64,000 nt of DNA from positions 372,001 through 436,000 of the forward strand of contig OZ245058.1 in assembly GCA_965224595.1 (NCBI GenBank). The letters are read 5' to 3'. The translations under genes were made by a program, and so were the position numbers. The first letter of the stretch is position 1. Each line of letters opens with the position of its first letter. The notes under the pieces were generated by a model, which was not told the DNA's origin, did not search any database, and saw only the letters and a program-made list of their open reading frames with translations. Positions 9,119-18,214 of this stretch are shown here, piece by piece. The DNA is from Aliivibrio_A sp016764915. GTDB taxonomy: Bacteria; Pseudomonadota; Gammaproteobacteria; Enterobacterales; Vibrionaceae.

Positions 9119-11159
9119 ACGTTTAGAGTTATTGGCCAAGCAGGGCACAATTCGTCAACTTGATTACCAATTTGCTAAGTTTGTCTATTTGCACGCTACT
9201 CAATCGGCACAGAATTTAACTGCGCTGGTGGTAGCATTGGTCAGTTTTGAGTTAGGCAGAGGGCATATTTGTTTGGCTCTTTCACAGCTAAATAGCCGCC
9301 ATCTCTTTGGTCTTTCAGCCGCCAAATCCGCACAACTTCTGGATGGGGTTGAGATCGAAAAAGGAGAGATACCAGCGATTGAACAGTGGGTAAATGTGCT
9401 ATTGCCTGAGTCATTCATTTCTGATGGCTCGAAAGCGACGCCGCTGGTTATAGCGGATGATCGTCTCTATCTCCACCGCTACTGGGATTTTGAGCAGCGT
9501 GTGGCGAATCAATTGAAGAAACTAGCGCAACCGATTGATGTTAATAGTGAAACTCATAAGGTTCTCGATGATCTATTTGCGCCGAGTTACCACTATCTAT
9601 TTAATGGACTGCAGTCGTTATCCTCAAAGGGGGATATTGAGACTAACCAACAAGTAGCACGCCAACAACTGGTGTGTGACATGTTAGATGTAGTGGAAAC
9701 CGATGAATTAGATTGGTCTGCCATCGATGCCTTACTAACTGGTGCGGTGCGATTTGATGAGTTACAGCCTCTGGATAAGATGGTGCCGACCAGTGCCTGT
9801 TTAAATTGGCAAAAAGTGGCAGCAGCGGTGGCCCTGTCGCGTCGTTTCTCAGTGATATCAGGTGGACCCGGAACCGGAAAAACCACCACAGTAACCAAAT
9901 TGCTTGCGGCGTTGGTTAGCGAGTCTGGGCTAGAGTTGACGATTAAACTGGTGGCTCCAACAGGTAAGGCGGCGGCAAGATTGACGGAGTCGGTGGGTCA
10001 AGCTGTCACCTCTTTGGCTGTTTCTCCAGAAGTGAAAGCGATGATACCGACGGAGGCGAGTACCCTGCATCGATTGCTTGGTTACGTGCCCAATCAGGTT
10101 GAATTTCGGCACAATCGACACAACCCTCTGCATTTAGATGTGTTGGTGGTGGATGAGGCGTCGATGATTGATCTGCCTATGATGGCCCGGCTGCTTGATG
10201 CACTACCTGAACATGCGAGACTGATTCTACTGGGCGATAAAGATCAACTTGCATCCGTGGAAGCGGGAGCGGTACTGGGTGATATTTGTTCTTTTGTTGA
10301 GCGAGGTTATAGTGCGCAACAGGCGCAAAAATTATCACAACTAACGGGCTATCATTTGTCTCAGGGCAGGGGCAGTAATGCTATTTCAGATAGTCTCTGC
10401 ATGCTGCAAAAAAGCTATCGATTCGATGCACGCTCTGGCATCGGTCAATTGGCGAAAGCGATCAACATGGGCAATAGCCATCAGGTTGAGAAAGTGTGGA
10501 AAAGCGGCTTTTCGGACATTCATTTTCATGAGTTCAGTGAAGCGAGTTACCAAGCGATGATCACCATGGTCATGAATGATTATCGCGCTTATTTAGGACA
10601 TATTAAGGATAACAGTGATCCTAAAACTGTACTGAAGGCGTTTGCGACATCACGTTTGTTGTGTGCGGTTAGAGAGGGGGACTTTGGTGTTATCGGTTTG
10701 AATCAAAGAGTAGAAAAAGCGCTGATACAGGGGCAATTGATACAGACCACGGTTGACGAGCTTTGGTACATTGGCAGGCCGATTATGATTGCCCAAAATG
10801 ATCACGGTTTAGGGTTGTATAACGGCGACGTGGGTATCGCTATGTTAGATGACAATAACAAGTTACGTGTCTATTTTGAGATGGCGGATGGAAAGATTCG
10901 CGGTGTGCTGCCAAGCCAACTACCAAACCATGAAACTGTATTTGCGATGACCATTCATAAATCCCAAGGGTCGGAATTTGAACACACCATTTTAGCGCTA
11001 CCGAAAGAGTTCTCACCCATCTTAAATCGGGAGCTTATCTACACCGGGGTCACACGAGCCAAGAGGCGTCTGGATCTGTATGGTTCACAAGCGGTTGTCG
11101 CGCGCGCAGTACAGGTGAAAACCGAGCGAGCCAGTGGTTTGCCGGAGTTATTGTTATGA
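9111..11159 (+). CDS. recD: Exodeoxyribonuclease V alpha subunit RecD
   Basis: The fast 5'-3' helicase (SF1B) of RecBCD, 682 residues. Walker A GGPGTGKTTT lies near residue 250, motif II VVDEASM near 346, LLGDKDQLASVEAGAVLGD follows, and TIHKSQGSEFEH (about 614) and IYTGVTRAKRRLDLYG (about 643) complete the set. ATG 9111, which overlaps the recB stop by 8 nt, gives an N-terminus matching E. coli RecD. Only 8 nt separate its stop from the convergent DMT transporter gene, and no terminator hairpin is visible there. Confidence 0.98.
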   Translation: MLKRLELLAKQGTIRQLDYQFAKFVYLHATQSAQNLTALVVALVSFELGRGHICLALSQLNSRHLFGLSAAKSAQLLDGVEIEKGEIPAIEQWVNVLLPESFISDGSKATPLVIADDRLYLHRYWDFEQRVANQLKKLAQPIDVNSETHKVLDDLFAPSYHYLFNGLQSLSSKGDIETNQQVARQQLVCDMLDVVETDELDWSAIDALLTGAVRFDELQPLDKMVPTSACLNWQKVAAAVALSRRFSVISGGPGTGKTTTVTKLLAALVSESGLELTIKLVAPTGKAAARLTESVGQAVTSLAVSPEVKAMIPTEASTLHRLLGYVPNQVEFRHNRHNPLHLDVLVVDEASMIDLPMMARLLDALPEHARLILLGDKDQLASVEAGAVLGDICSFVERGYSAQQAQKLSQLTGYHLSQGRGSNAISDSLCMLQKSYRFDARSGIGQLAKAINMGNSHQVEKVWKSGFSDIHFHEFSEASYQAMITMVMNDYRAYLGHIKDNSDPKTVLKAFATSRLLCAVREGDFGVIGLNQRVEKALIQGQLIQTTVDELWYIGRPIMIAQNDHGLGLYNGDVGIAMLDDNNKLRVYFEMADGKIRGVLPSQLPNHETVFAMTIHKSQGSEFEHTILALPKEFSPILNRELIYTGVTRAKRRLDLYGSQAVVARAVQVKTERASGLPELLL

Positions 11160-11167
11160 AACACGCT

Positions 11168-12040
11168 TTAGTGGGATAAGTTCGGCTTTCTGACGACCAG
11201 ATAAACGGCCAAGGCGGCGCAGGCAAAACCCACTGCGCCTAACAGATCAAAGCGCTCATCAAACACTAACCAAGCTTGAAAGGCGGTTGTGGGAGGTACG
11301 AGGTAGAAAACAGAGGCGACTTTAGAGGATTCACCATGTTTGACCATGTAGAGCAGTAGCAACACAGCTACAACAGAAAGTGCAAATACCAACCAAGTCA
11401 GAGTGAAAATGAACTGAGGCGTCCACTGCACAATCATGGTTTCAGTGGTGAGAGCAATAGGCAAGAATAGCAAACCTGCCCCCATGTATTGCCAGACGGC
11501 AGCGCCTATCATATCCATATTTTGGCAAAATTTCTTTTGATATAACGTGCCAAAAGTGATGCCTAGCAACGCCATGATAGTGAATAAAAATGCAGCCTCG
11601 ACCTGTTCATAAGATTGCCATGTAATATTGCCTTGCAGCACCAGTGTGATACCAATAAAACCGATGGCCAAACCCAACCATTGAGAGTGTCGTAAAGTGT
11701 TGTTTGAGATATTAACTAAAAAAATGGCAGTGAGGATGGGTTGTAAGCCAACGAGCAGTGAACACAAACCTGCAGGCATGCCGAATGAGATGCCAATATA
11801 GGTGCCGCCAAGGTAAAACCCATGAATTAGAATGCCTGAAACAAATGCGTGAAAACAGGCTCGCCCTTTTGGCAGTTTGGCTTTTAAAATTAGCATTAAC
11901 GTAATAAAAACAAATACGTTGGCAACCATTCTAATCAGTAAAAAGGTCATGGGTTCGGCATAATTCAAGCCAAATCGAGCTCCAATGAAACCAGTAGCCC
12001 AAAGAGCGACAAATATAAAAGGGGCAATTCGTGTCAGCAT
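11168..12040 (-). CDS. DMT-superfamily (EamA) transporter
   Basis: An inner-membrane protein of 290 residues with about ten helices arranged as two EamA repeats (about 1-140 and 150-285). The start FIFVALWATGFIGARFGL is typical of the RhaT/EamA drug-metabolite transporter group, many of which export amino acids or other metabolites. The substrate is not predictable. ATG 12040 is preceded by GGAG. The gene stands alone between the convergent recD and the co-oriented PAS-GGDEF gene. Confidence 0.88.
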   Translation of the reverse strand: MLTRIAPFIFVALWATGFIGARFGLNYAEPMTFLLIRMVANVFVFITLMLILKAKLPKGRACFHAFVSGILIHGFYLGGTYIGISFGMPAGLCSLLVGLQPILTAIFLVNISNNTLRHSQWLGLAIGFIGITLVLQGNITWQSYEQVEAAFLFTIMALLGITFGTLYQKKFCQNMDMIGAAVWQYMGAGLLFLPIALTTETMIVQWTPQFIFTLTWLVFALSVVAVLLLLYMVKHGESSKVASVFYLVPPTTAFQAWLVFDERFDLLGAVGFACAALAVYLVVRKPNLSH

Positions 12041-12061
12041 CGTTTCTCCATATAGCTGTTG

Positions 12062-12991
12062 TTACATGCTAACTTTGGTGGAAAAAAAGTGATATTTTTG
12101 GGTAGGATGGGCTTTTGCACGATACAGTGCAATATCGGCGGTTCTCATTAGTTCTGTGCTGGTATTACCATCGATGGGAGCTAAAGAGATGCCTAAGCTG
12201 AGTGTGATATTAAGTTGATGCTCATTAGCAATGATCGGCTGAGTAAAGGCGTGAATGACTTTTTCTGCCATAGTTTTCATGCTGTTTATGGTGGTTGCTT
12301 TTTTTAATACGATGGCAAATTCATCGCCGCCTAAACGGGCAACAAAATCCGTTGAACGAATGGTCTCTTTAAGACGTTTTGCCACGCTGACTAATAGTGC
12401 ATCACCAGTGGGGTGACCATAAGTATCATTAATCGACTTAAAGTCATCTAAATCAAGCATCATAAATGCCACTTGAATATTCTCTGTCGCTATTGACTCT
12501 AAAGCGCTGTTTAGCTCTTTAAGTAGAGAATAGCGATTATTTAAACCAGTCAAATAATCTTTTAATGCCAGCTTCTTGAGCTCTTCTTCTGCTTTTTTTT
12601 GTTCGGTATTGTCCAAAATAGCACCTACAATGCCTCGGGTTTTACCTGATGCGGTTTCAAAAAAAGCTTTGTGAAAGACAACATCATGAATGCTGCCATC
12701 GGCGTATTTTACTTTTGCTTCATAGATCTGTTTGCCACGTGAATCAAATAGATCTTTGTCTGCACGATAGTAGACTTTAGCCAGTTTGGGCTCAAACAGC
12801 TCAAAAACACTTTTGCCAATTAATTCAGCTTTTGATAAACCAATATAATCTTCGAAGGCACTGTTGCATCCAAGATATTTTCCCTCCGCATCTTTGACAA
12901 AGATGGGAGTGGGTACGGCATTAATGACAGCCAGCAGCAGATCATTGCCTTCAATATCAGAGGCTAAGTTGAAAATGTTTCCGATGTCCAA
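12062..12991 (-). CDS. PAS-GGDEF diguanylate cyclase
   Basis: A soluble protein of 309 residues: PAS domain (about 15-135, VPTPIFVKDAEGKYLGCNSA) then GGDEF domain (about 140-300). The signature GGDEF is intact at 221-225, LDDFKSINDTYGH is canonical, and an RxxD inhibitory site (RSTD, 212-215) sits five residues before it, so this should be an active, product-inhibited cyclic-di-GMP synthase. No transmembrane segment is seen, so the PAS domain probably senses a cytoplasmic signal. The start is TTG 12991 with AAGGA 9 nt upstream; no ATG gives an intact PAS domain. It is divergent from the gene at 13135. Confidence 0.93.
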   Translation of the reverse strand: MDIGNIFNLASDIEGNDLLLAVINAVPTPIFVKDAEGKYLGCNSAFEDYIGLSKAELIGKSVFELFEPKLAKVYYRADKDLFDSRGKQIYEAKVKYADGSIHDVVFHKAFFETASGKTRGIVGAILDNTEQKKAEEELKKLALKDYLTGLNNRYSLLKELNSALESIATENIQVAFMMLDLDDFKSINDTYGHPTGDALLVSVAKRLKETIRSTDFVARLGGDEFAIVLKKATTINSMKTMAEKVIHAFTQPIIANEHQLNITLSLGISLAPIDGNTSTELMRTADIALYRAKAHPTQKYHFFSTKVSM

Positions 12992-13134
12992 TCACGATTT
13001 CCTTATCTATTGTAAACACTTGACGCGAAGAGCATTATTCGCGGGCTATTATGGTATATATTATGGTCAAAATAACAATCATACATAAGCATTAATATTT
13101 ATTGGTTAAGTATTAGGCGATAGGAATTTATAAT

Positions 13135-13707
13135 ATGGCACAAAGAGTGACAGTCAAAGCTTTAAAAAAATATCCGTTTTGGTTAAAACCTTTTTTTATC
13201 AGCCAAAAACGCCGATATGGTGAAGTACTGCAACCTGGGCTGTTATGGGCAAGAGTACCTAAGTTATTTGCCGCTGTGGCTGCGCTTTACGGGGTGCTTG
13301 ATAGGAAGCGGTCTCCTATATCACCGGTGCTCCGATCGTTAGTGACAGTACGGGTTTCTCAAATTAATTGGTGCCATTTTTGCGTCGATATTAACGGTAT
13401 GACATTAGCCAAACGCAGTGGTTCGTTGGCGAAAGTCGAACAGTTAGAGCAGTGGCAACAGAGTGACCTTTTTGATGATAAAGAGCGAGCTGTGCTCGAA
13501 TATACTGAAGCGGTAACTTACAGCGATCAGCAAGTGACCGATGAACAAGTTATGAAACTGCGTGATTATTTCGATGATGATGGGATTGTTGAATTAACTG
13601 GACTGATCGCTTTTCAAAACCTATCCAGTAAATTTAATTCGGCGTTGGATGTACCTACTCAAGGATTTTGTTCAGTGTCGTTTAATCCCGAAAAGAAGGT
13701 CGATTAA
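13135..13707 (+). CDS. Carboxymuconolactone decarboxylase / AhpD-like protein
   Basis: A protein of 190 residues with the CMD-fold segment SQINWCHFCVDINGMTLAK, carrying a CxxC pair (Cys80, Cys83) like the redox-active thiols of AhpD-type alkylhydroperoxidases. The usual downstream histidine is replaced by Asn (CHFCVDIN), a variant common in uncharacterised family members. It may have a thiol-based peroxidase or disulfide role; the substrate is unknown. ATG 13135 is the natural start. The gene is single and divergent from the PAS-GGDEF gene. Confidence 0.8.
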   Translation: MAQRVTVKALKKYPFWLKPFFISQKRRYGEVLQPGLLWARVPKLFAAVAALYGVLDRKRSPISPVLRSLVTVRVSQINWCHFCVDINGMTLAKRSGSLAKVEQLEQWQQSDLFDDKERAVLEYTEAVTYSDQQVTDEQVMKLRDYFDDDGIVELTGLIAFQNLSSKFNSALDVPTQGFCSVSFNPEKKVD

Positions 13708-13729
13708 ATCGCATATTCCTAGGTTTGTT

Positions 13730-15067
13730 TTAAACTGAAAGCTCCAAAATTTTCGAACGTCTTTGATAGTTATAAAGGTTCTGTTTAAGTTTGGGCAAAT
13801 TAGAGACGTCCACTTCGTAGAAACCTTGTTCTCTAAACCAGTGTAGGCTACGCGTCGTTAGTACAAACAGTTTGTGTAGACCTTGCGAGCGAATTTGTTG
13901 CAGTAGGTATTTTAGTAATAGAGCCCCTCTGTCGCCATCACGGTAGTCAGGGTGAACGGCCATACAAGCCATTTCAGCCATATGCTCATCAGGGTAGGGG
14001 TAGAGAGCGGCGCAACCAATCACTAATCCATCTTTTTCAATAATGGTAAATTGATTGATCTCTTGCTCCAGTTGCTCTCGAGAACGCCTCACTAATATCC
14101 CTTTCTGCTCTAAGGGACGGATCAGATCTAAAATACCACCAATGTCATCAATATCTGCTTTGCGAACTTGTTCAGAACTTTCCATAACAAGCTGGGTACC
14201 GATACCATCAAGTGAAAACAGCTCTTGGATCAGTGCGCCATCTTCTTTGTAACTGATCAAGTGACTTCTTGGAACACCAGCGCGACAAGCGGCAATTGCG
14301 CCTCGAAGAAAACGTATGGTGCCATTGATGTCGCCATCATCTGGATTTAGGTTTTGTTCTCTATCTTTTAAAATATTCTCTGCTTCGTAGGGAAACAGCT
14401 CGGCGGCTACATCACCACTTTTATTGATGACACCTTGCTCTGAACAGAAACCAATTAGTTTGTCCGCTTTGAGTTTTATAGCGAGCTGAGTTGCCACCTC
14501 TTCTGAGAGCAGATTAAAACACTCACCAGTCACTGAACTGGCTACAGGGCCGAGAACAACAATCGATTGCTGGTTGAGCATTCGATTAATACCGTCAGTA
14601 TCGATTCTTCGAACTCTGCCTGTGTGACAATAATCAATGCCATCGTCAATTCCCAGTGGCTGGGCAATGATGAAATTACCACTGACCACATTAATTTGAG
14701 TGCCTGCCATTGGGGTATTATTAAGACTCATTGAGAGCCGTGCAGTAATATCAAGCTGTAGCTGTCCGGCAACTTGTTTAATTAACTCCAGAGTATGTTC
14801 GTCAGTGATTCGTACACCTTGATGATAAGGGGTCTCGATATTTTGGCTGCGTAACATGCTGTTCATCTGTGGTCTTGCGCCATAAACGATGACAATCTTC
14901 ATGCCTAAACTGTTGAGTAGAGAGATATCATTAACAATACTGGCAAAGTTAGGCTCAGCGATTGCTTCACCACCCAACATAATGACAGCCGTTTTACCAC
15001 GATGCGCATTAACGTATGGCGTGGATTGACGAAACCCTTTAACTAATGCAGTACTTCGTAACTTCAC
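13730..15067 (-). CDS. argA: N-acetylglutamate synthase ArgA
   Basis: First committed step of arginine synthesis: acetyl-CoA + L-glutamate to N-acetylglutamate. 445 residues: amino acid kinase-like domain (about 1-290, RGKTAVIMLGGEAI and IVYGARPQMNSML), which in the family binds arginine for feedback inhibition, then a GNAT acetyltransferase domain (about 300-445, CMAVHPDYRDGDRGALLL). The start is GTG 15067 with AAGGG 8 nt upstream, agreeing with E. coli ArgA. No convincing tandem ARG boxes were found upstream, so ArgR control is not shown by the sequence. Confidence 0.97.
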   Translation of the reverse strand: MKLRSTALVKGFRQSTPYVNAHRGKTAVIMLGGEAIAEPNFASIVNDISLLNSLGMKIVIVYGARPQMNSMLRSQNIETPYHQGVRITDEHTLELIKQVAGQLQLDITARLSMSLNNTPMAGTQINVVSGNFIIAQPLGIDDGIDYCHTGRVRRIDTDGINRMLNQQSIVVLGPVASSVTGECFNLLSEEVATQLAIKLKADKLIGFCSEQGVINKSGDVAAELFPYEAENILKDREQNLNPDDGDINGTIRFLRGAIAACRAGVPRSHLISYKEDGALIQELFSLDGIGTQLVMESSEQVRKADIDDIGGILDLIRPLEQKGILVRRSREQLEQEINQFTIIEKDGLVIGCAALYPYPDEHMAEMACMAVHPDYRDGDRGALLLKYLLQQIRSQGLHKLFVLTTRSLHWFREQGFYEVDVSNLPKLKQNLYNYQRRSKILELSV

Positions 15068-15214
15068 AGACTCGACCCTTATTGTTATTTATTCAGTTAT
15101 AGTGACTAAATATCTGCAAATGTGCAATAGAAAGTTAAGGTGTAATGATTATTTTGTTATTGCTATAGTAGTGGGAATATAGCGCATTATTAATAAATGA
15201 GATAAAGACAACTT

Positions 15215-15604
15215 ATGGACAGACGTCGTCGTTTACAGGAACTGAAGCGAAACAAATTTAGAACACTGCTGCTTGTCGGTGTGATCGGTTTAGGTTTGCT
15301 GATTGCTGCGATTGGTGGAGTGATTCGTGGAACCATTAGTTATACACCCAATATACCCGAAGCGGCCATTTACGGTACTTGGGTAGAACAAAATGTTCCC
15401 GACTACGATGCAGATAAGTTCACCGTTAATAAAGATGGAATTACCTCTAAAGGACGAATGGTGAGCAGCAGTTACGAATTTAATGGCAAAGAGCTAACCT
15501 ATCAACACGCCAATTTAGAGTATCGTTATTTATATGAAAAACGTCGACATATAATGAAAAGAGTGAGCCCTCAACACTATGAATCATGGTTTCATAAAAA
15601 ATAG
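15215..15604 (+). CDS. DUF2850-type single-pass membrane protein
   Basis: A 129-residue protein with a basic N-terminus (MDRRRRLQELKRNKFR), one membrane helix (about 18-40, TLLLVGVIGLGLLIAAIGGVI) and a C-terminal domain probably facing the periplasm that contains YGTWVEQNVPDYDADKF. The pattern matches my recollection of DUF2850, a family largely confined to Vibrionaceae; this is not verified. No function is known. It lies divergent from argA and upstream of mltA on the same strand, with 120 nt between them. Confidence 0.75.
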   Translation: MDRRRRLQELKRNKFRTLLLVGVIGLGLLIAAIGGVIRGTISYTPNIPEAAIYGTWVEQNVPDYDADKFTVNKDGITSKGRMVSSSYEFNGKELTYQHANLEYRYLYEKRRHIMKRVSPQHYESWFHKK

Positions 15605-15724
15605 CCATTCCAGCACGTTGTAATATAAAGTCAAATAAAGGTAAATTCTTTTTATAGGCATTGCTCTGATGAGTATTGTTTGTCATTCTTGCGTCTTCAT
15701 CATTTTTCAAAATAGGTATTGTCT

Positions 15725-16846
15725 GTGTTTCGTAAACTCTCGGTTGTTTTTATTATTATCGGTTTAGCAGGGTGTGCTCGTCCTACTGATCATGGGCAGC
15801 AATATATTGATGGTGAATTCGAGAGTAATTTAAATCAAGTATCGGCCATTCAATCTGAGCAACCCACTGATTTTCGATCATTTAAAGAGCAGAGCCAAAA
15901 AGTGATTGATGGCTCTCCATCAATGACGATGCGTTATCAAGGACTCTACACTCAACTGCAACTTTGGGCTGATGAAAGTGGTGACCTTGCAACTCTGACA
16001 AGCTACGGTATTGATTTTTCTCAGATGGGTGGTGGTGATAAACAGGGTAATGTTTTAATGACAGGGTATTTCTCACCGGTGATTGATTTGCGTCGAACCA
16101 AAGATGATGTCTATCAATATCCACTCTATTTAAAACCCTCATGTATTGATGACTGTCCAACCCGAGCAGAGATCTACGATGGAGCACTGGACGGTCAAGG
16201 TCTTGAGTTAGGTTATGCGGAAAATCTAATTGACCCATTTATCATGGAAGTACAGGGAAGTGGTTTTGTTGATTTTGGTGACAGCGAGACGTTTGATTAC
16301 TTCTCTTATGGCGGAAAAAATAACCACCCTTATGTCAGTATCGGTCGAGTGTTGATAGAGCGTGGTGAAGTCCCGAGAAAGAAGATGTCATTAAAAGCGA
16401 TCAAAGAGTGGGTTGAAAAACAAGATGATGCGACGGTTAGAGAGCTGTTAGAGCAAAATACCTCTTATGTATTCTTCTCACCTCGTGGCGAAGCCCCGGT
16501 AAAAGGGACCGCAGGCATACCGCTAATTGGTGGAGCATCGGTAGCTGCAGATAGAGATCTATTTCCAATGGGAACGCCACTGCTAGCCGAAGTACCTCAG
16601 CTGGATGAAGAGGGTGTTTGGAATGGGAAGTGGGTGTTAAAATTGTTGATTGCTTTAGACACAGGTGGTGCGGTGAAAGAGAATCATCTTGACCTATACC
16701 ACGGGATGGGACTGCAGGCTGGAATTGATGCTGGTCACTATAAACACTTTGGGCGAGTATGGAAGTTAGGTGCAGAAGGCACTGAGGCGGCAGCCACGGG
16801 TGTTTCATTGAACTCAACGAGCGAAGAGCCGATTCCTGAGTCTTAA
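15725..16846 (+). CDS. mltA: Membrane-bound lytic murein transglycosylase A
   Basis: An outer-membrane lipoprotein that cleaves peptidoglycan glycan strands to 1,6-anhydromuropeptides. About 373 residues, with a lipobox (IIGLAGC), an MltA domain (MTGYFSPVIDLRR, VQGSGFVDFG) and a C-terminal 3D domain whose ALDTGGAVKENHLDLYHG carries the conserved aspartates, including the catalytic one. GTG 15725 (AATAGGT about 8 nt upstream) is preferred; a TTG at 15719 in the same frame sits too close to that Shine-Dalgarno sequence. A strong terminator follows. The gene precedes tcdA, as in E. coli. Confidence 0.95.
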   Translation: MFRKLSVVFIIIGLAGCARPTDHGQQYIDGEFESNLNQVSAIQSEQPTDFRSFKEQSQKVIDGSPSMTMRYQGLYTQLQLWADESGDLATLTSYGIDFSQMGGGDKQGNVLMTGYFSPVIDLRRTKDDVYQYPLYLKPSCIDDCPTRAEIYDGALDGQGLELGYAENLIDPFIMEVQGSGFVDFGDSETFDYFSYGGKNNHPYVSIGRVLIERGEVPRKKMSLKAIKEWVEKQDDATVRELLEQNTSYVFFSPRGEAPVKGTAGIPLIGGASVAADRDLFPMGTPLLAEVPQLDEEGVWNGKWVLKLLIALDTGGAVKENHLDLYHGMGLQAGIDAGHYKHFGRVWKLGAEGTEAAATGVSLNSTSEEPIPES

Positions 16847-16871
16847 AAGTGGCCTCTCTGGACAAATGAGT

Positions 16872-16906
16872 AAAGAGTGCGTATAAAACGCACTCTTTTT
16901 GTTTTT
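16872..16906 (+). terminator. Intrinsic terminator of mltA
   Basis: An 11-bp perfect stem AAAGAGTGCGT / ACGCACTCTTT (16872-16882 with 16888-16898), a 5-nt loop and a T-rich tail. It separates mltA from tcdA. Confidence 0.9.
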
Positions 16907-16929
16907 GAATACTATTAAAAGGCATTTCA

Positions 16930-17751
16930 ATGCGTGAGCTCTCGACCCCTGCATCTGACAGCTATGATCAACGATTTGGCGGTACTCGCCGTTTATATGG
17001 TAACAGCGAAGTAGAGATCCTGCGTGCCGCTCATGTTTGCGTCATTGGCATCGGTGGTGTGGGCTCTTGGGCTGCTGAAGCACTCGCTCGATCTGGGATT
17101 GGAGCGATCACTTTGATCGACATGGATGATGTTTGTATCACCAACATTAATCGTCAAATTCATGCGATGTCTGGAACCGTCGGTTTGAGCAAAATTGAGG
17201 TGATGGCAGAGAGAATCAAACTGATCAACCCTGAGTGTCAAATTACTCTAATCGATGACTTTATTACAACCAAGAATATCTCTGAATATATCGGTAAGCA
17301 CTTTGATTATGTGCTTGATGCCATCGACAGTATGAAACCTAAAGCTGCGCTGCTCTCTTATTGTAAAAGCAACAAGATTAAAGTGATCACAACAGGTGGT
17401 GCTGGTGGACAAACCGATCCAACTCAAATTCAAATTGTCGATTTGGCGAGAACGATTCAAGACCCATTAGCGAAAAAACTAAAAGATACATTGCGCCGTT
17501 TTCATAATTTCCCGAAAAATACCAAGCGTAAATTTGGTATTGATTGTGTATTCTCAACTGAGCAACTGAGATATCCTCAAGCGGATGGCTCTGTTTGTAA
17601 TGCAAAATCAACCGCAGAGGGGCCGAAGAAAATGGATTGTGCAACCGGTTTTGGTGCATCAACCGTGGTGACAGCCTCTTTCGGTTTTGTCGCGGTATCT
17701 CGAATTATTGCGAAGCTAATTGAAAAACACTCAACAGTTAAGCCGAAGTAA
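16930..17751 (+). CDS. tcdA: tRNA threonylcarbamoyladenosine dehydratase TcdA (CsdL)
   Basis: An E1-like ATP-dependent enzyme that cyclises t6A37 of ANN-decoding tRNAs to ct6A. 273 residues. The nucleotide-binding motif VIGIGGVGSWAAEAL is at about 37-51, followed by LIDMDDVCITNINRQ and DAIDSMKPKAAL, and C-terminal SVCNAKSTAEGPKKMDC. It works with the CsdA-CsdE sulfur-transfer pair, whose genes are convergent and immediately adjacent. The 3' end overlaps csdE by 14 nt. Confidence 0.96.
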   Translation: MRELSTPASDSYDQRFGGTRRLYGNSEVEILRAAHVCVIGIGGVGSWAAEALARSGIGAITLIDMDDVCITNINRQIHAMSGTVGLSKIEVMAERIKLINPECQITLIDDFITTKNISEYIGKHFDYVLDAIDSMKPKAALLSYCKSNKIKVITTGGAGGQTDPTQIQIVDLARTIQDPLAKKLKDTLRRFHNFPKNTKRKFGIDCVFSTEQLRYPQADGSVCNAKSTAEGPKKMDCATGFGASTVVTASFGFVAVSRIIAKLIEKHSTVKPK

Positions 17752-18169
17752 TTTGTTTAATCTGTTCCACGATAGCCCTAAGCCCGTTGCCTCTTGATGG
17801 GCTAAGGTGAGCAATCATCCCTAGCTTGTCAAAGTAAGCTTCGGTATCAAACGCTTGAATCTGCTGCGCGTCTTTATGATTAAATGCCGCCATTACCAGA
17901 GCAATGAGCCCCCTGACAATTCGAGCATCTGAATCGGCATAGAAACTGAAAATCCCACTGTTATTTTGATAATGTAGCCATACTTTGCTTTCACAACCCG
18001 CAATGGTGGCTTGATCCTGTTTAAGAGAATCTGGCATGACAGGCATTTTTTTACCCATTTGAATGACAGTTCTATACCTCTCTTCCCAGCCATCACAATG
18101 CTGCATTGTTTCAATAATTGAATCTGCAGTGACGGTGACGCCAAAAGGGTTATCAGGAAAGTCATTCAT
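17738..18169 (-). CDS. csdE: Cysteine desulfurase sulfur acceptor CsdE (SufE-like)
   Basis: A 143-residue SufE-fold protein that takes persulfide sulfur from CsdA and stimulates its activity. The acceptor cysteine is Cys59 in IAGCESKVW. C-terminal LSPSRGNGLRAIVEQI is typical. It lies 45 nt downstream of csdA on the same strand and overlaps the 3' end of the convergent tcdA by 14 nt. The association with CsdA and TcdA is known in E. coli. Confidence 0.94.
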   Translation of the reverse strand: MNDFPDNPFGVTVTADSIIETMQHCDGWEERYRTVIQMGKKMPVMPDSLKQDQATIAGCESKVWLHYQNNSGIFSFYADSDARIVRGLIALVMAAFNHKDAQQIQAFDTEAYFDKLGMIAHLSPSRGNGLRAIVEQIKQITSA

Positions 18170-18214
18170 AGTGTTCTCAAAGGTGAAAGGTCAAAGGTCA
18201 AAAATTAATGGTAT

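Noticed and set aside
9061..9135. Direct repeat TTAGAGTTATTGG at the recB end and recD start.
   Set aside because: Both copies are coding (LELL in each protein) and only about 60 nt apart; best explained as coincidence, with no sign of recombination.
9225..9232. E. coli Chi octamer GCTGGTGG in recD (and again at 17401-17408 in tcdA).
   Set aside because: About two copies of any octamer are expected by chance in 64 kb on two strands, and the Chi sequence of this organism is unknown.
15068..15214. Possible ARG boxes upstream of argA.
   Set aside because: Only single partial TATTCA-like matches; no tandem 18-bp boxes with 2-3 nt spacing.
15882..16238. 118-codon antisense frame inside mltA (similar ones in glnD at 36126-36479 and map at 38901-39257).
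   Set aside because: Shadows of strongly conserved genes in the opposite strand, no family resemblance and no ribosome binding sites.
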